NCBI GenBank assembly: GCA_900770665.1
Contig: CAAGKZ010000018.1
Location: forward strand, 1-53,952
Length of the DNA: 53,952 bases
Source: Bacteroidaceae bacterium
GTDB lineage: Bacteria > Bacteroidota > Bacteroidia > Bacteroidales > Bacteroidaceae
Direction: 5' to 3'
Positions 15,732 to 24,582 of the stretch are shown here, piece by piece; the first letter of the stretch is position 1, and every line of letters begins with the position of its first letter. The notes under the pieces were generated by a model that worked only from the letters and a program-made list of their open reading frames with translations, was not told the origin of the DNA and did no database searches. Position numbers and translations under genes: made by a program.

Positions 15732-17050
15732 CTCAATCTCTTTAAGTTCTTCTTGTGCTGTTCATTGAATACGAAAGTCAAAATCTCATTGACTGCAACC
15801 TGCGGTGTGCTTTCGTTAAGCACTCTTGTATATCCTTTTTTGCCGGTGAGGTAGTCAATCTTCGCGTTGATGGTTTTTATACCTTCCTCATCAAGCTCGC
15901 GCTTGCGTGCAAGGATTGTCTCACTACTTGCTGTGAGCAGAATGTTATAGTTCAATGTTGGGATGAACAGCTTGCCCCACCAGTAGAGGAACTTGGGGCT
16001 CAGGTATATGCGCGAACGGCGGCTGTCGCATATAATGTCGGTATAATATCGGTCGAACACCACCACGCGTGTGATGCGTGTAATCGATTTTACCTTCGCG
16101 AAATAGCCTATGATGTAGTCAAGAGAGTAGTAGCATAGACGAAGTAGTGAGTTCAACTTGCCTGTCTTGCCACCACGGTGCGGGTTGCTGTAGTTGCGGT
16201 CAACCTCCTTCTTTATGCCGGCTGAGTGTGCCACCTCGCCCAAATTACCAAAGAGAGTAGGGCGGAAGTGATAGTATTTGTGCGCTGTCCTGAATACCGG
16301 TGCAATGCGTTCGAGTATTGTGTCAATGACCGTGGTCTTTCCGCTGCCGTCGGGGCCTGTGAAACCAATGCTAAAGCCGGTGCGTGAGCGCAAGTAGTTA
16401 CCGATGAAGGTATAAATGAACATTATAATTCCTGCCAACAAACCAAACGGTCTGTGTATGATATTGCTCCAAAGTGCTTTGAAAAAGAGTCGCTTGCCTC
16501 GCTTTTTCTCACATTCGCTTGCACTGTTGCAACCGAAAATCTGCCTTATCTTGTTTTTTACAATGTCGGTGTTTTCTGCAGCCTCGCGCGTGGTGCGGTA
16601 CTTCTCGGGGTACTTGCTGCCTACAGCGCAGTTGTAGAGAATCTTGTCAAGGAACTGGCACTCCACGCCTACATAGTAGAGAAAGCCGTTGAACTGCTTG
16701 TGTATCAGGAACTCTTCGGCACTCATCAGTTGCACCCCCCAAACAGATGTGTCAAAGAAGAAGTCCCACTGTACAATCTCGGTCTTTTCCTTGGTTGTTG
16801 TGGCGCACACATAGCTGATGAGTCGGTCGCTGTTGAGGTAGGTGATGATTTTCCAACCGCTACGGTCAATGAGTTCCACAAGGGCGCGTCTCATCTTCTT
16901 GTAACTCCGGCGGGTTATGATAATATCAATATCGCGGCTTGGGTTGTTGTCGGGTAGCCCTTCAAAGTTACGTAGTACTGCGTAGTCGGCATTCTCGTTC
17001 AAGAACCCGATAACTTCTTTTATATGTTCTATTGCGGTATTCTTTGTCAT
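15728..17050 (-). CDS. Nucleotidyltransferase-like / thymidylate-kinase-like fusion
   Basis: A 440-residue protein. Residues 1-150 look like a nucleotidyltransferase-fold domain (SRDIDIIITR at 38-47 with D40 and D42, and QWDFFF near 94-99). A hydrophobic stretch (about 203-220) follows. The C-terminal domain is a P-loop kinase with GPDGSGKTT at 232-240 and VVFDRYYTD further on, like dTMP kinase. It is unlikely to be the housekeeping Tmk given its extra domain and position. Homologues occur in polysaccharide loci with unknown substrate. With the APH-fold protein at 11223-12335 it suggests phosphoryl modification of a glycan or lipid. Confidence 0.6.
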   Translation of the reverse strand: MTKNTAIEHIKEVIGFLNENADYAVLRNFEGLPDNNPSRDIDIIITRRSYKKMRRALVELIDRSGWKIITYLNSDRLISYVCATTTKEKTEIVQWDFFFDTSVWGVQLMSAEEFLIHKQFNGFLYYVGVECQFLDKILYNCAVGSKYPEKYRTTREAAENTDIVKNKIRQIFGCNSASECEKKRGKRLFFKALWSNIIHRPFGLLAGIIMFIYTFIGNYLRSRTGFSIGFTGPDGSGKTTVIDTILERIAPVFRTAHKYYHFRPTLFGNLGEVAHSAGIKKEVDRNYSNPHRGGKTGKLNSLLRLCYYSLDYIIGYFAKVKSITRITRVVVFDRYYTDIICDSRRSRIYLSPKFLYWWGKLFIPTLNYNILLTASSETILARKRELDEEGIKTINAKIDYLTGKKGYTRVLNESTPQVAVNEILTFVFNEQHKKNLKRLR

Positions 17051-17055
17051 ATATA

Positions 17056-18027
17056 CTATTTCTTCTTGAAAAAGTTATGTTTCAGTTTGTCAAAGATATA
17101 TCCTGGGCGATAGAATACGGATTTGGTAATCTCCCATACTGCTTTGAATATTTTCTTGCGCTTCAGGTAGAATACACCATTGCGCAGGGCATCGGCGGCA
17201 AGAGCGTCCTTTTTAAGTCCTTTTATCTCCTTTGCGCTTAAAGATTCATAGAACTCTATGAAGGTAAGTTCCTTCTCGCCATTGCGGCGCAACAGAAGGT
17301 TCTTCTTTGTGTAGCGCATCTTCAGTATCATGTTGAATGAGTTTGCCGAGAGTCCATTGCCTATTTTGCGATACTTACATAGTACTTCAGGTACTACAAT
17401 TATTGCTTTACCTTGTGTATAAAGGTCGCTCATTCGTGTCCACAAGTCAAGGTCTTCGCAATAGTCCTGATAGCGTGGTTTTCCTTCGGGATAACCATCT
17501 ATAACATACCCACCAACAGAAAGAGCAAGTTCCCTGTCATAAATGGCCGTCGGTTGCATGAATATCAGTTTACGGTTTCTTGCTTTCTCGTAGAATCCTT
17601 CCTTTGTTGTCTCGCCAATGAATAAACCACCACCAATCTTCTTGCTATTCTCATTTACATATTCAAGATAACAGCCCACTGCCATCAAATCGCAGTCTGC
17701 TGTTATTTTACCATACATCGTTTCTATGGCATTAGGGTACAATACATCATCGGCATCAAGGAACATCATGTACTTTGTCGTCGCCTTACGCTCGGCAAAA
17801 TGGCGTGCATGGCCAATTCCCTTGTTCTCCTCAAATGAAACGATTTCCACTTGTCTTGTACGCTCGGCAAAGAACTGTTCAATAATGGTGACACTGTTAT
17901 CCGTGCTGCAGTCATTGACAATGAGCAGGTGGAAATCCTGCATAGTCTGCGCCATAACACTTTCAAGCGTTTCCCTTATGTATTTCCCGGCGTTATAAAC
18001 GCAAATGGCAAGGGTGAGGTCAGTCAT
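17056..18027 (-). CDS. Glycosyltransferase family 2
   Basis: A 323-residue GT-A enzyme: LAICVYNAGKYIRETLESVMAQT, LLIVNDCSTDNS, ENKGIGHARHFA and MFLDADDVLYP (the metal-binding DxD). The Arg/Lys-rich C-terminus probably touches the inner membrane. It starts 1 nt after the GtrA stop, placing it in the same translationally linked run as the UbiA-HAD-GtrA genes. Confidence 0.85.
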   Translation of the reverse strand: MTDLTLAICVYNAGKYIRETLESVMAQTMQDFHLLIVNDCSTDNSVTIIEQFFAERTRQVEIVSFEENKGIGHARHFAERKATTKYMMFLDADDVLYPNAIETMYGKITADCDLMAVGCYLEYVNENSKKIGGGLFIGETTKEGFYEKARNRKLIFMQPTAIYDRELALSVGGYVIDGYPEGKPRYQDYCEDLDLWTRMSDLYTQGKAIIVVPEVLCKYRKIGNGLSANSFNMILKMRYTKKNLLLRRNGEKELTFIEFYESLSAKEIKGLKKDALAADALRNGVFYLKRKKIFKAVWEITKSVFYRPGYIFDKLKHNFFKKK

Positions 18028-18028
18028 G

Positions 18029-18421
18029 TCAAATATGTAACAGATATTTTCTTGAACAGAAGTTCCATATCAATGTAAGCGCTGTTGCAAGGAACTTGGA
18101 CAGCATAAAGTGCAGGGCAAGGAAATTTGTCAGCAACCATATTCCTGCCACGTTGATGAGCAGGCCAATGATTGATATTACAAAATACAACAGAATTTCA
18201 ACACCTTTGTTCTTTATCTTTGACTCCTCGAATATCCACCCGGTGCACATGAAGTAGTTGAGTGTTACACCTGTGGTGAATGAGAGCGCTGCTGCAAGTA
18301 CATAGTATATGCCGGCATATTCGGTCAGGACATAGAGCAATCCCATGTCAACTATTGTGCATGTTCCACCAACTACAAGGTATTTTGCAGCCTGTGTAAC
18401 TGTCTTGTTCTTTGTCATCAT
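18029..18421 (-). CDS. GtrA-like membrane protein (candidate polyprenyl-phosphate-sugar flippase)
   Basis: A 130-residue protein with four predicted transmembrane helices. GtrA family features are KYLVVGGTCTIVDMGLLYVL at the start and TTGVTLNYFMCTGWIF in the middle. GtrA proteins are thought to move polyprenyl-phosphate-linked sugars across the inner membrane. The mycobacterial homologue Rv3789 lies by the decaprenyl-phospho-arabinose genes. Here it overlaps the HAD phosphatase gene by 4 nt. Confidence 0.8.
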   Translation of the reverse strand: MMTKNKTVTQAAKYLVVGGTCTIVDMGLLYVLTEYAGIYYVLAAALSFTTGVTLNYFMCTGWIFEESKIKNKGVEILLYFVISIIGLLINVAGIWLLTNFLALHFMLSKFLATALTLIWNFCSRKYLLHI

Positions 18422-19005
18422 TTTATCAGTACTCCGTGGTTTGCATAATTGAGCATAGGCTTGTCGCCACTGCTGTCACCATATGCTGTGATATATACCT
18501 GTCCCCTGTCGGTAAAGAACTCCTTTAACCTGTTGACTTTTTCCTCTCCGTAACAGTTGCGTGATGCGAACTTGCCGGTCAGTGCGCCATCTCTCTCCTC
18601 CAACTTTGTGGCAATGACCTCGGTAAAGCCGTTCTTAATTGCCCAGGGGCGTATCCAGTTCTCGGGCGATGCGCTTACAATAAGTAGCGTCTCGCCGGCA
18701 GTGAGGTGCTTCTCTATAATCTCTTTTGTGTTCTCTTTGATGATTTGTGGCACTCTTTCCATGGAGTACCTCTTGCATTGCTCTCCAAAAACGGCACTGC
18801 TTGTTCCCTTTATCATTGTCGCCAGCATAATCTCCTTTGCTCTCTCATTGCTGCGCAACTTGGCAGCATACAGGGAGAGATTCCACACATTCAACAGCAG
18901 ACATTTTACAAGCCCACCTTTGCCGTACGTGAACCTGATGAAGTCGAAAAGCGTGTCTTTTGTGGTTATGGTACCGTCAAAGTCAAAAAGTGCGTATCTT
19001 TTCAT
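18418..19005 (-). CDS. HAD-IB family phosphatase
   Basis: A 195-residue HAD hydrolase: DFDGT at 8-12 (nucleophile D8, acid/base D10), Ser111 in IVSASPE, and GDSSGD at 177-182. A helical cap lies between motifs I and II. Its place directly after a UbiA-type phosphoribosyltransferase gene and before GtrA suggests it removes the 5-phosphate from polyprenyl-phospho-5-phosphoribose. That role is inferred from neighbours. Confidence 0.8.
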   Translation of the reverse strand: MKRYALFDFDGTITTKDTLFDFIRFTYGKGGLVKCLLLNVWNLSLYAAKLRSNERAKEIMLATMIKGTSSAVFGEQCKRYSMERVPQIIKENTKEIIEKHLTAGETLLIVSASPENWIRPWAIKNGFTEVIATKLEERDGALTGKFASRNCYGEEKVNRLKEFFTDRGQVYITAYGDSSGDKPMLNYANHGVLIK

Positions 19006-19012
19006 TCCATTT

Positions 19013-19885
19013 TTATAGATATATTAGTACCAGGAATGTTGCAACCCAGCCTGCGACACAAAAATGTATGAACCTGTCTTTCAACAGAATTTTTGTTGGG
19101 CTTCCGCTTTTGTTGTCAACTATTGTTATCTGCAGGTAGCGCATAACTCCCATAAGTGCAAATGCAGCGGTTATGTAAAGTTGGTTTGTTCCCATGCGGG
19201 CAATGACCTCCTCCGACACACACCAAATAATGTAGCACATCATTGTCATTGTGGCAACAATGGAAATGGCATTGTTCAGGAACTCCAGGTTATATCTGTT
19301 TATGTTCTTCCTAGCCTTGCTGCCATCCCTGTTGTAGATGACGACATCGTCGCGTCTCTTGGCAAATGCCAGGAAGAGTGCGAGTAGAAATGTCTGTAGC
19401 ACAATCCATTGCGAAATCCATATATCTGTAGCCACTCCTCCGGCCGCCACCCTGAGGCAGAAACCGCTTGCAATAATAAAAACGTCTACAATGGCAATGT
19501 GCTTTAACCTGATGCAATAACCGATGTTCAAAACAATGTATATGGCAATGATGGCAAGCAGATTCTTGCTTTCAAAGGCAATGCATGCAATGGCAAGGGA
19601 GGCTAAAATAAGAATTACCATAATTACATATGCCTGCGCTTTGCTTATCTTGCCACTTGCAAGTGGGCGCAGACGCTTCTTCGGGTGTCGCCTGTCGGCT
19701 TCAATGTCCATAATGTCATTCAAGCAGTAGATGGCGCTTGCAGCCAATGAGAATGCTGCAAAAGCCCATATTGCATTGACAAGATAGTCAATGTGCAACA
19801 GTTTCTTGTCAAAGAACAATGGCAGGAATACGAAAATATTCTTCAGCCATTGGTGTGGCCTTAGTAGTGAAATGAATTTTATCAT
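19013..19885 (-). CDS. UbiA-family decaprenyl-phosphate phosphoribosyltransferase-like protein
   Basis: A 290-residue membrane prenyl/glycosyl transferase with about eight helices. The first Asp motif is NDIMDIEAD (N56, D57, D60, D64), followed by RRHPKKRLRPLASG. The second region, YCIRLKHIAIVDVFIIASGFCLR, and the KRRDD loop follow the pattern of DPPR synthases (Rv3806c type) rather than UbiA of quinone synthesis. Such enzymes join PRPP to a polyprenyl phosphate. The start overlaps the stop of the preceding gene by 4 nt. No DprE1 or DprE2 epimerase gene is nearby. Confidence 0.75.
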   Translation of the reverse strand: MIKFISLLRPHQWLKNIFVFLPLFFDKKLLHIDYLVNAIWAFAAFSLAASAIYCLNDIMDIEADRRHPKKRLRPLASGKISKAQAYVIMVILILASLAIACIAFESKNLLAIIAIYIVLNIGYCIRLKHIAIVDVFIIASGFCLRVAAGGVATDIWISQWIVLQTFLLALFLAFAKRRDDVVIYNRDGSKARKNINRYNLEFLNNAISIVATMTMMCYIIWCVSEEVIARMGTNQLYITAAFALMGVMRYLQITIVDNKSGSPTKILLKDRFIHFCVAGWVATFLVLIYL

Positions 19886-21135
19886 ATAAGTGATGTTATA
19901 ATGTTATAAAGCATCTCGGTAAATCTACAGATGTTTCCTATTGTCGTTGTGTTGTAGGCCTGGTTTGCCGTGTAAAAAATAAGCGGGCAGCCAACAGTTA
20001 TTATCATGAAAACATACAGCCGTTTGCTCGACAGCCAGGTAGTATTGAACACGTTGTTTATTCTTTTACTCAAACCGGTGAGCAGCGGAATTTCCATTGT
20101 GTCACCAAACAATGCATATATGAAGAATGATGTGAATGTCCAATAGATGGTGATTCTTCCTAAATCGCACGAGAGGACAGTGAACATTGGCAACAGCGAA
20201 ATGAATTGTACAAGCAGTATGCTTGTGAGTGAAACGGAGTTAGCCTCTTTCTTTTCATAGGAAAAGAGCTTGACGCGGTTTACGTTTGCACACAGGTAAA
20301 ATGTAGTTATGAAGGTAATTATCCAGCCAATAAAACAAGGATACCTGTAGTTTAGCCATAGGTGTTCGCTCATTGTTGGTATTGTTTCCCATGTCAGTGC
20401 ATTCACAGCTTCGCCCATAGGCAATTTGTTGCCGTATGTTTCAATAAAATAGGGTTGGTACGATTCCCAAATAGCGTCTGCAGTTGTTGCGTCACCCTTG
20501 AAAATGCAGCATACACCCATTGCTGCAATTACCGGCAAAAGGAAGAGTGCCGACTTCAGTGCGTTCTTAATATGTAGCTTGCCGCATTGATGAATGAATA
20601 TGAATGGAACGAAGCAGAAGAAACTTGCCTCGTGAACAAGTATTACAAAAATGCCTGTAATGCTGAAAAGCAGATAGTTAAGAATCTTGTTGTTGCCCGT
20701 AATGCACTTTTTATAAAAATAGAATATAAAGAATATAATAAGCAACATCAATTGGTCTCTGCGAAAAGAGGCTATGTCATTTATTGCAAATGTACCAATC
20801 ATTACGGCTGTGGGCAATATAAGTACAGACCACTTCTTCCTGATGAAGATGGCAATTACAAGTGCCACGAGTGCAATTGTCGTCAACAGTGATACAAAAT
20901 GCAATGTCTGGCCAATGTCTATGTTGAACCATCTGTACATGCACAGGATAACCTGTCCAAGTATTCCGCGCCTTACAAAACCGCCTTCAAAGTTTATTAG
21001 CCAGTCGGCATAACCCCAATGCTCGAACTGGAACTGGTACTCATTAAAATTTGTTACAAATATCAACAGCAACTGGCAAACCAGCATAATGCAGTATGCT
21101 ACAAAACCGTATTTTAATATTTTTGTGTTTTTCAT
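19882..21135 (-). CDS. Polytopic membrane protein, possible GT-C type glycosyltransferase
   Basis: A 417-residue protein with about ten hydrophobic segments and no family I can name with certainty. After the first helix it has EHWGYADWLINFEGGFVRRG (about 38-57), with D44, E50 and a conserved-looking RR. GT-C enzymes place catalytic acidic residues in this first external loop. Translational coupling to the UbiA gene makes it a candidate user of a polyprenyl-phosphate pentose donor. An EpsG- or Wzy-like role is an alternative. Confidence 0.5.
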   Translation of the reverse strand: MKNTKILKYGFVAYCIMLVCQLLLIFVTNFNEYQFQFEHWGYADWLINFEGGFVRRGILGQVILCMYRWFNIDIGQTLHFVSLLTTIALVALVIAIFIRKKWSVLILPTAVMIGTFAINDIASFRRDQLMLLIIFFIFYFYKKCITGNNKILNYLLFSITGIFVILVHEASFFCFVPFIFIHQCGKLHIKNALKSALFLLPVIAAMGVCCIFKGDATTADAIWESYQPYFIETYGNKLPMGEAVNALTWETIPTMSEHLWLNYRYPCFIGWIITFITTFYLCANVNRVKLFSYEKKEANSVSLTSILLVQFISLLPMFTVLSCDLGRITIYWTFTSFFIYALFGDTMEIPLLTGLSKRINNVFNTTWLSSKRLYVFMIITVGCPLIFYTANQAYNTTTIGNICRFTEMLYNIITSLI

Positions 21136-21173
21136 AATAGATTGTAGTTTTTTATTACGAAATTAAATTTCGT

Positions 21174-22115
21174 TTAATCCTTTGGTAATTCAATAAAAGG
21201 TCTAATACCAAGTTTTTTATCATAATAAGCATTTAGGTTGTCAACGCATACTTGGTTGCGTTCACGGTTTACAGAAAGCAATGTTTCATTGTTTTTTATG
21301 CGTACCGGCAAATGGTGGTACTCATAATTTGTAAAATAGATAGGTGTTCCTTTCAAAAGTGCCATACAAGAGAGCCAAACATCATCTGCTGTCAGGCATT
21401 GCTCAATGATAGCCTCTTTGTTGAAGAGTTCTTCGTGCAGTGCGTGTGGTGGGTATAGCACACTGCTTACACCAAGTAGTAGAAACCTGTTTGATAGTTT
21501 TGGTATTGTGCCGTCGGGCCACTCTGTGTATTTTGTCGTGCCAGGCAGAATCTCTTTTACCCAGTTCGCAATGATTGCCGTAGGGTGTTGTTTATGTGCT
21601 TCAAGATGCCTTTCAATGAGGTCGGTTCTATAAAAGAGGTCATCGTCTACGGTTATTACAATATCGTTGGGATTCTCCTTTATTGCATAGAAATACTTGG
21701 TGTGTGAACGTATCTTATCTGGGCACAACTTAATCTGTAATCCGCGCTTTTGTAATTCTTTCAGTTTTTTGGGAAGAGCCTCAATTGATTCTACTTGCCC
21801 CGCGGTAAGATATAGAATTATTGCATCCGGTTTTATAGTTTGCCTTAACAAGCATTCAATAACTAAGTGCAGTTTAGGTAATCTTGGTGGGAACGATGTA
21901 AGTGACACAATGATTTTTTCTTCACTCTTTTTTTTGTTCTCCTCAATGCAATATGACGGGTTGTTTTTGGTTAAATGGAAATATATTGGCAGTATAATAT
22001 TGGCTGCAATGTCCGTAATTCTATTGCAAAGTGGATAGAAATATATTTTTGAGAGGAACTTGTTTCGCTTATCTCCCCAAAAACGTCTGTTATCAAAGAA
22101 ATTTATAAGGCTCAT
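21174..22115 (-). CDS. Glycosyltransferase, GT2-like
   Basis: A 313-residue protein with the GT-A pattern KIIVSLTSFPPRLPKLHLV, a middle LRQTIKPDAIILYLT, and IVITVDDDLFYRTDLIERH (metal-binding acidic triplet). The first 60 residues are not conserved glycosyltransferase sequence. It lies between the Wzy-like gene and the UbiA module and probably adds one sugar of the repeat unit. Confidence 0.65.
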   Translation of the reverse strand: MSLINFFDNRRFWGDKRNKFLSKIYFYPLCNRITDIAANIILPIYFHLTKNNPSYCIEENKKKSEEKIIVSLTSFPPRLPKLHLVIECLLRQTIKPDAIILYLTAGQVESIEALPKKLKELQKRGLQIKLCPDKIRSHTKYFYAIKENPNDIVITVDDDLFYRTDLIERHLEAHKQHPTAIIANWVKEILPGTTKYTEWPDGTIPKLSNRFLLLGVSSVLYPPHALHEELFNKEAIIEQCLTADDVWLSCMALLKGTPIYFTNYEYHHLPVRIKNNETLLSVNRERNQVCVDNLNAYYDKKLGIRPFIELPKD

Positions 22116-22133
22116 GATTCTTGTTCGTTATAT

Positions 22134-23357
22134 TTATTCACTGGTAGTATTCGAAGAATTCTCATCTTCGTCTTCTTCGTAAATTTCAGGATTATATCTG
22201 TTTTTGTAGAAATATTTCACACAGGTCATGACCATCATCAATGCCCAAAGATACTGTATATTATTACCTGCACCGCCTCCAACTCCTGCAAACATAAAGA
22301 CACATCCGAGCGACCAGAAATTATATGCACATGTGAAACATAATAGCAAAGTTACGATATAGAAAATAAAGCCATAATCGTGGAATAGTGTTCTGTTATT
22401 CTTGTCTTTAATGCCGGAATCAATACCATAGCCTAACCAAGTCTCACTCTTTGAGTAGTCTGCTGTTATGGTGTTAAGTATTGGAGTGATGCGTACTGAA
22501 GCCGAACCGTCAGTTTCTTGTACAGTCTCTTTGTCAAGGGTTGCTGTTGCTTCAATTGTGTTTGTCGCTCGTTCAAGTGCTTCAATGCCTGAATTCTGTA
22601 AAAGTATATAGCAAACAACCAATATGGGCATAACGTAGTACCAGTTGTGCTTGCGTACAAAATAGAGTGCAAACAATATAAGACATACAAACGCAGTTCC
22701 GCTACCCATTGTAAGCATCATCCAAAGAAAACGTATTGTAATCCATTTATGCTCCCCACTAAATAACTCGCTCAGGGTAAAAGGTCCCTCGTCGCGCTTG
22801 TATTCTTGGCATTTAACGTATGCGTAATAGAACACAAGCATAAAGCGTCCGAATGTACTTGGTTCCATTGAGAGGGATTGGCAGCCCAAGCCACGATCAA
22901 GGTTCTGCATCATGTTTAATAGTGGGAAATATCCGATACCGGCTATCGTCAGAACCTGTTGTATTATACAAACAATAAAGTATGCCATCATGAACCATTT
23001 GCATATTTTTATAAAATGGTCAATGGTAAACACTTTCTCAATATATACCAGATTGTAGAAACATACATATGTCAATACCAAGAGTATGGAATATATATAT
23101 GTGCTCCATCGGAAACTTTCGGGATGGAAACTGGCGACGCTGTATTGTAAGATCAGATATATTACACCCCAGATAAGCGCTTTCGATGTTTTGAATGTGT
23201 AAAAAAACAGTACTACAATTGATGATACCATCAATGCCATTTTGATTGGAGCGTTCATTCCAAATGAGTCTATAGGCATATAATAGATGCCATAGAATAT
23301 TATGAGTATTGTTGCAAAAAGGGTTAACCCTCTTTTTCCTATGAATATATCAAACAT
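22134..23357 (-). CDS. wzy: Wzy-like O-antigen/capsule polymerase
   Basis: A 407-residue protein with about ten transmembrane segments, low overall similarity to others, and a large polar loop (about 255-310), as in Wzy polymerases. It is the only good polymerase candidate in a locus that also has a Wzx flippase. The tail (EEDEDENSSNTTSE) is acidic and cytosolic or periplasmic. Assignment is by topology and context rather than by motif. Confidence 0.55.
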   Translation of the reverse strand: MFDIFIGKRGLTLFATILIIFYGIYYMPIDSFGMNAPIKMALMVSSIVVLFFYTFKTSKALIWGVIYLILQYSVASFHPESFRWSTYIYSILLVLTYVCFYNLVYIEKVFTIDHFIKICKWFMMAYFIVCIIQQVLTIAGIGYFPLLNMMQNLDRGLGCQSLSMEPSTFGRFMLVFYYAYVKCQEYKRDEGPFTLSELFSGEHKWITIRFLWMMLTMGSGTAFVCLILFALYFVRKHNWYYVMPILVVCYILLQNSGIEALERATNTIEATATLDKETVQETDGSASVRITPILNTITADYSKSETWLGYGIDSGIKDKNNRTLFHDYGFIFYIVTLLLCFTCAYNFWSLGCVFMFAGVGGGAGNNIQYLWALMMVMTCVKYFYKNRYNPEIYEEDEDENSSNTTSE

Positions 23358-23397
23358 GGTAAGTCTTGTTACGTTTTATTTTAGTAATGATATAGCA

Positions 23398-23543
23398 GTT
23401 GACCCAATGTTGACATTTTTCGCGAATTTGTCATCCTGAACGGATGTGAAGGATCTCATAACCACGCAGAACAGAGATACTTCGCTTTGCTCAGACGTGT
23501 TGTTGAGGGCTTGCCCGAAAAATGACAGAGGAGCCGGGTCAAC
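23398..23543. repeat. 146-bp nested inverted-repeat element (MITE/REP-like)
   Basis: Outer ends gttgaccc (23398-23405) and gggtcaac (23536-23543) are perfect inverted repeats. cgaaaaatg pairs with catttttcg inside. A central imperfect palindrome joins ctgaacggatgtgaaggatctc with the complement of gagatacttcgctttgctcag. No reading frame is seen. It fills the gap between the wzy-like gene and the acyltransferase gene. Confidence 0.65.
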
Positions 23544-23553
23544 TTCTATCTGT

Positions 23554-24582
23554 TTATTGTTTCTTTCCGAGCATGAATTTTAGTTTGCCATTGAATAGAT
23601 AAACCAATGGATATGTCAGCAGCACGCAAATAACAAAATATATAATTGTTCTTGGTCCTTCAAAAATGGGGTGATGAAGTATATGCTTGTCAAACGCCAT
23701 CAGCACTTCCATTGTAATACTAAAATGTGTACACATCAGTATCAATGAATTTACTCCCCAATAGGTGAAAAATCTTTCGATAATGTTGTTGTTGAACACA
23801 GCAAACATGCACATAAATGCAATTGCCGGCAGTGTATTACTCAATACTCCATTGATGTAATAAATATTGAATGGTGGCTTAATAACCAGAATGAAACTGA
23901 TTGCAAACAGTAATGCAGATATTGAAAGTAGCCAAAACTTATTTGCTTCCATAATGCTCTTCCCCCATCTCTTGCCCAAGAGATAGCCAATTGCAATTAC
24001 AGACCATGCATATAATCCACGCACAATGGGTTGCATTGGGGCGTCGAGTATTTTGTTTAATTCGCTGATATTGCTCTTGGGTAGCCAGATGTTATTGTAT
24101 GCGTAATTTGCAGATAATGTTATAGCCATGGCAATAGTTGCCCATATCCATTTCCTTTTACTATTCTTTATGAGAGTGAAGATGTATTCTCCAATCAATA
24201 ACACGGGCAAGAACCATAGTGTTCCAATACCGCGTAGAACTATAGTTTTGTATATATCGCGTAGTAGAATGTCGCTTTCCATCAGTCCAAGTGCAACCCA
24301 TAGTACGTCAAAAAGAATTATCAGCAAGCTGAACCATAGATACGGTACCCCTAACTGCCTTATTCTCTTTTTGAACAACTGTTTTGCTGTTATGGGTTTG
24401 TCGTTTATTCCTGTAACCCACCCCGATGTAACATAGAAGGCTGAAATCATGAATAGCCCAATCCATATATTGAGCCATGCGGGAATAACACCTTGCTCAA
24501 AGTGTAAGAATGTTATGCAAAGTATTGCAATGCCTTTTGTAGCATCGATATAATCATAGCGTTGTTTTTGTGTCGCACTCAT
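23554..24582 (-). CDS. Acyltransferase-3 family membrane protein
   Basis: A 342-residue protein with about ten helices. The N-terminus YDYIDATKGIAILCITFLHFEQ fits the acyltransferase-3 signature, although the usual H of the GHC motif sits in FLHFE. Likely an O-acetyl- or other O-acyltransferase on the glycan. The start overlaps the stop of the upstream GT2 gene by 4 nt. Confidence 0.75.
   Translation of the reverse strand: MSATQKQRYDYIDATKGIAILCITFLHFEQGVIPAWLNIWIGLFMISAFYVTSGWVTGINDKPITAKQLFKKRIRQLGVPYLWFSLLIILFDVLWVALGLMESDILLRDIYKTIVLRGIGTLWFLPVLLIGEYIFTLIKNSKRKWIWATIAMAITLSANYAYNNIWLPKSNISELNKILDAPMQPIVRGLYAWSVIAIGYLLGKRWGKSIMEANKFWLLSISALLFAISFILVIKPPFNIYYINGVLSNTLPAIAFMCMFAVFNNNIIERFFTYWGVNSLILMCTHFSITMEVLMAFDKHILHHPIFEGPRTIIYFVICVLLTYPLVYLFNGKLKFMLGKKQ

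Noticed and set aside
15728..17050. Housekeeping thymidylate kinase
   Set aside because: The P-loop domain is fused behind a nucleotidyltransferase-like domain and a hydrophobic stretch, and the operon context is polysaccharide synthesis.
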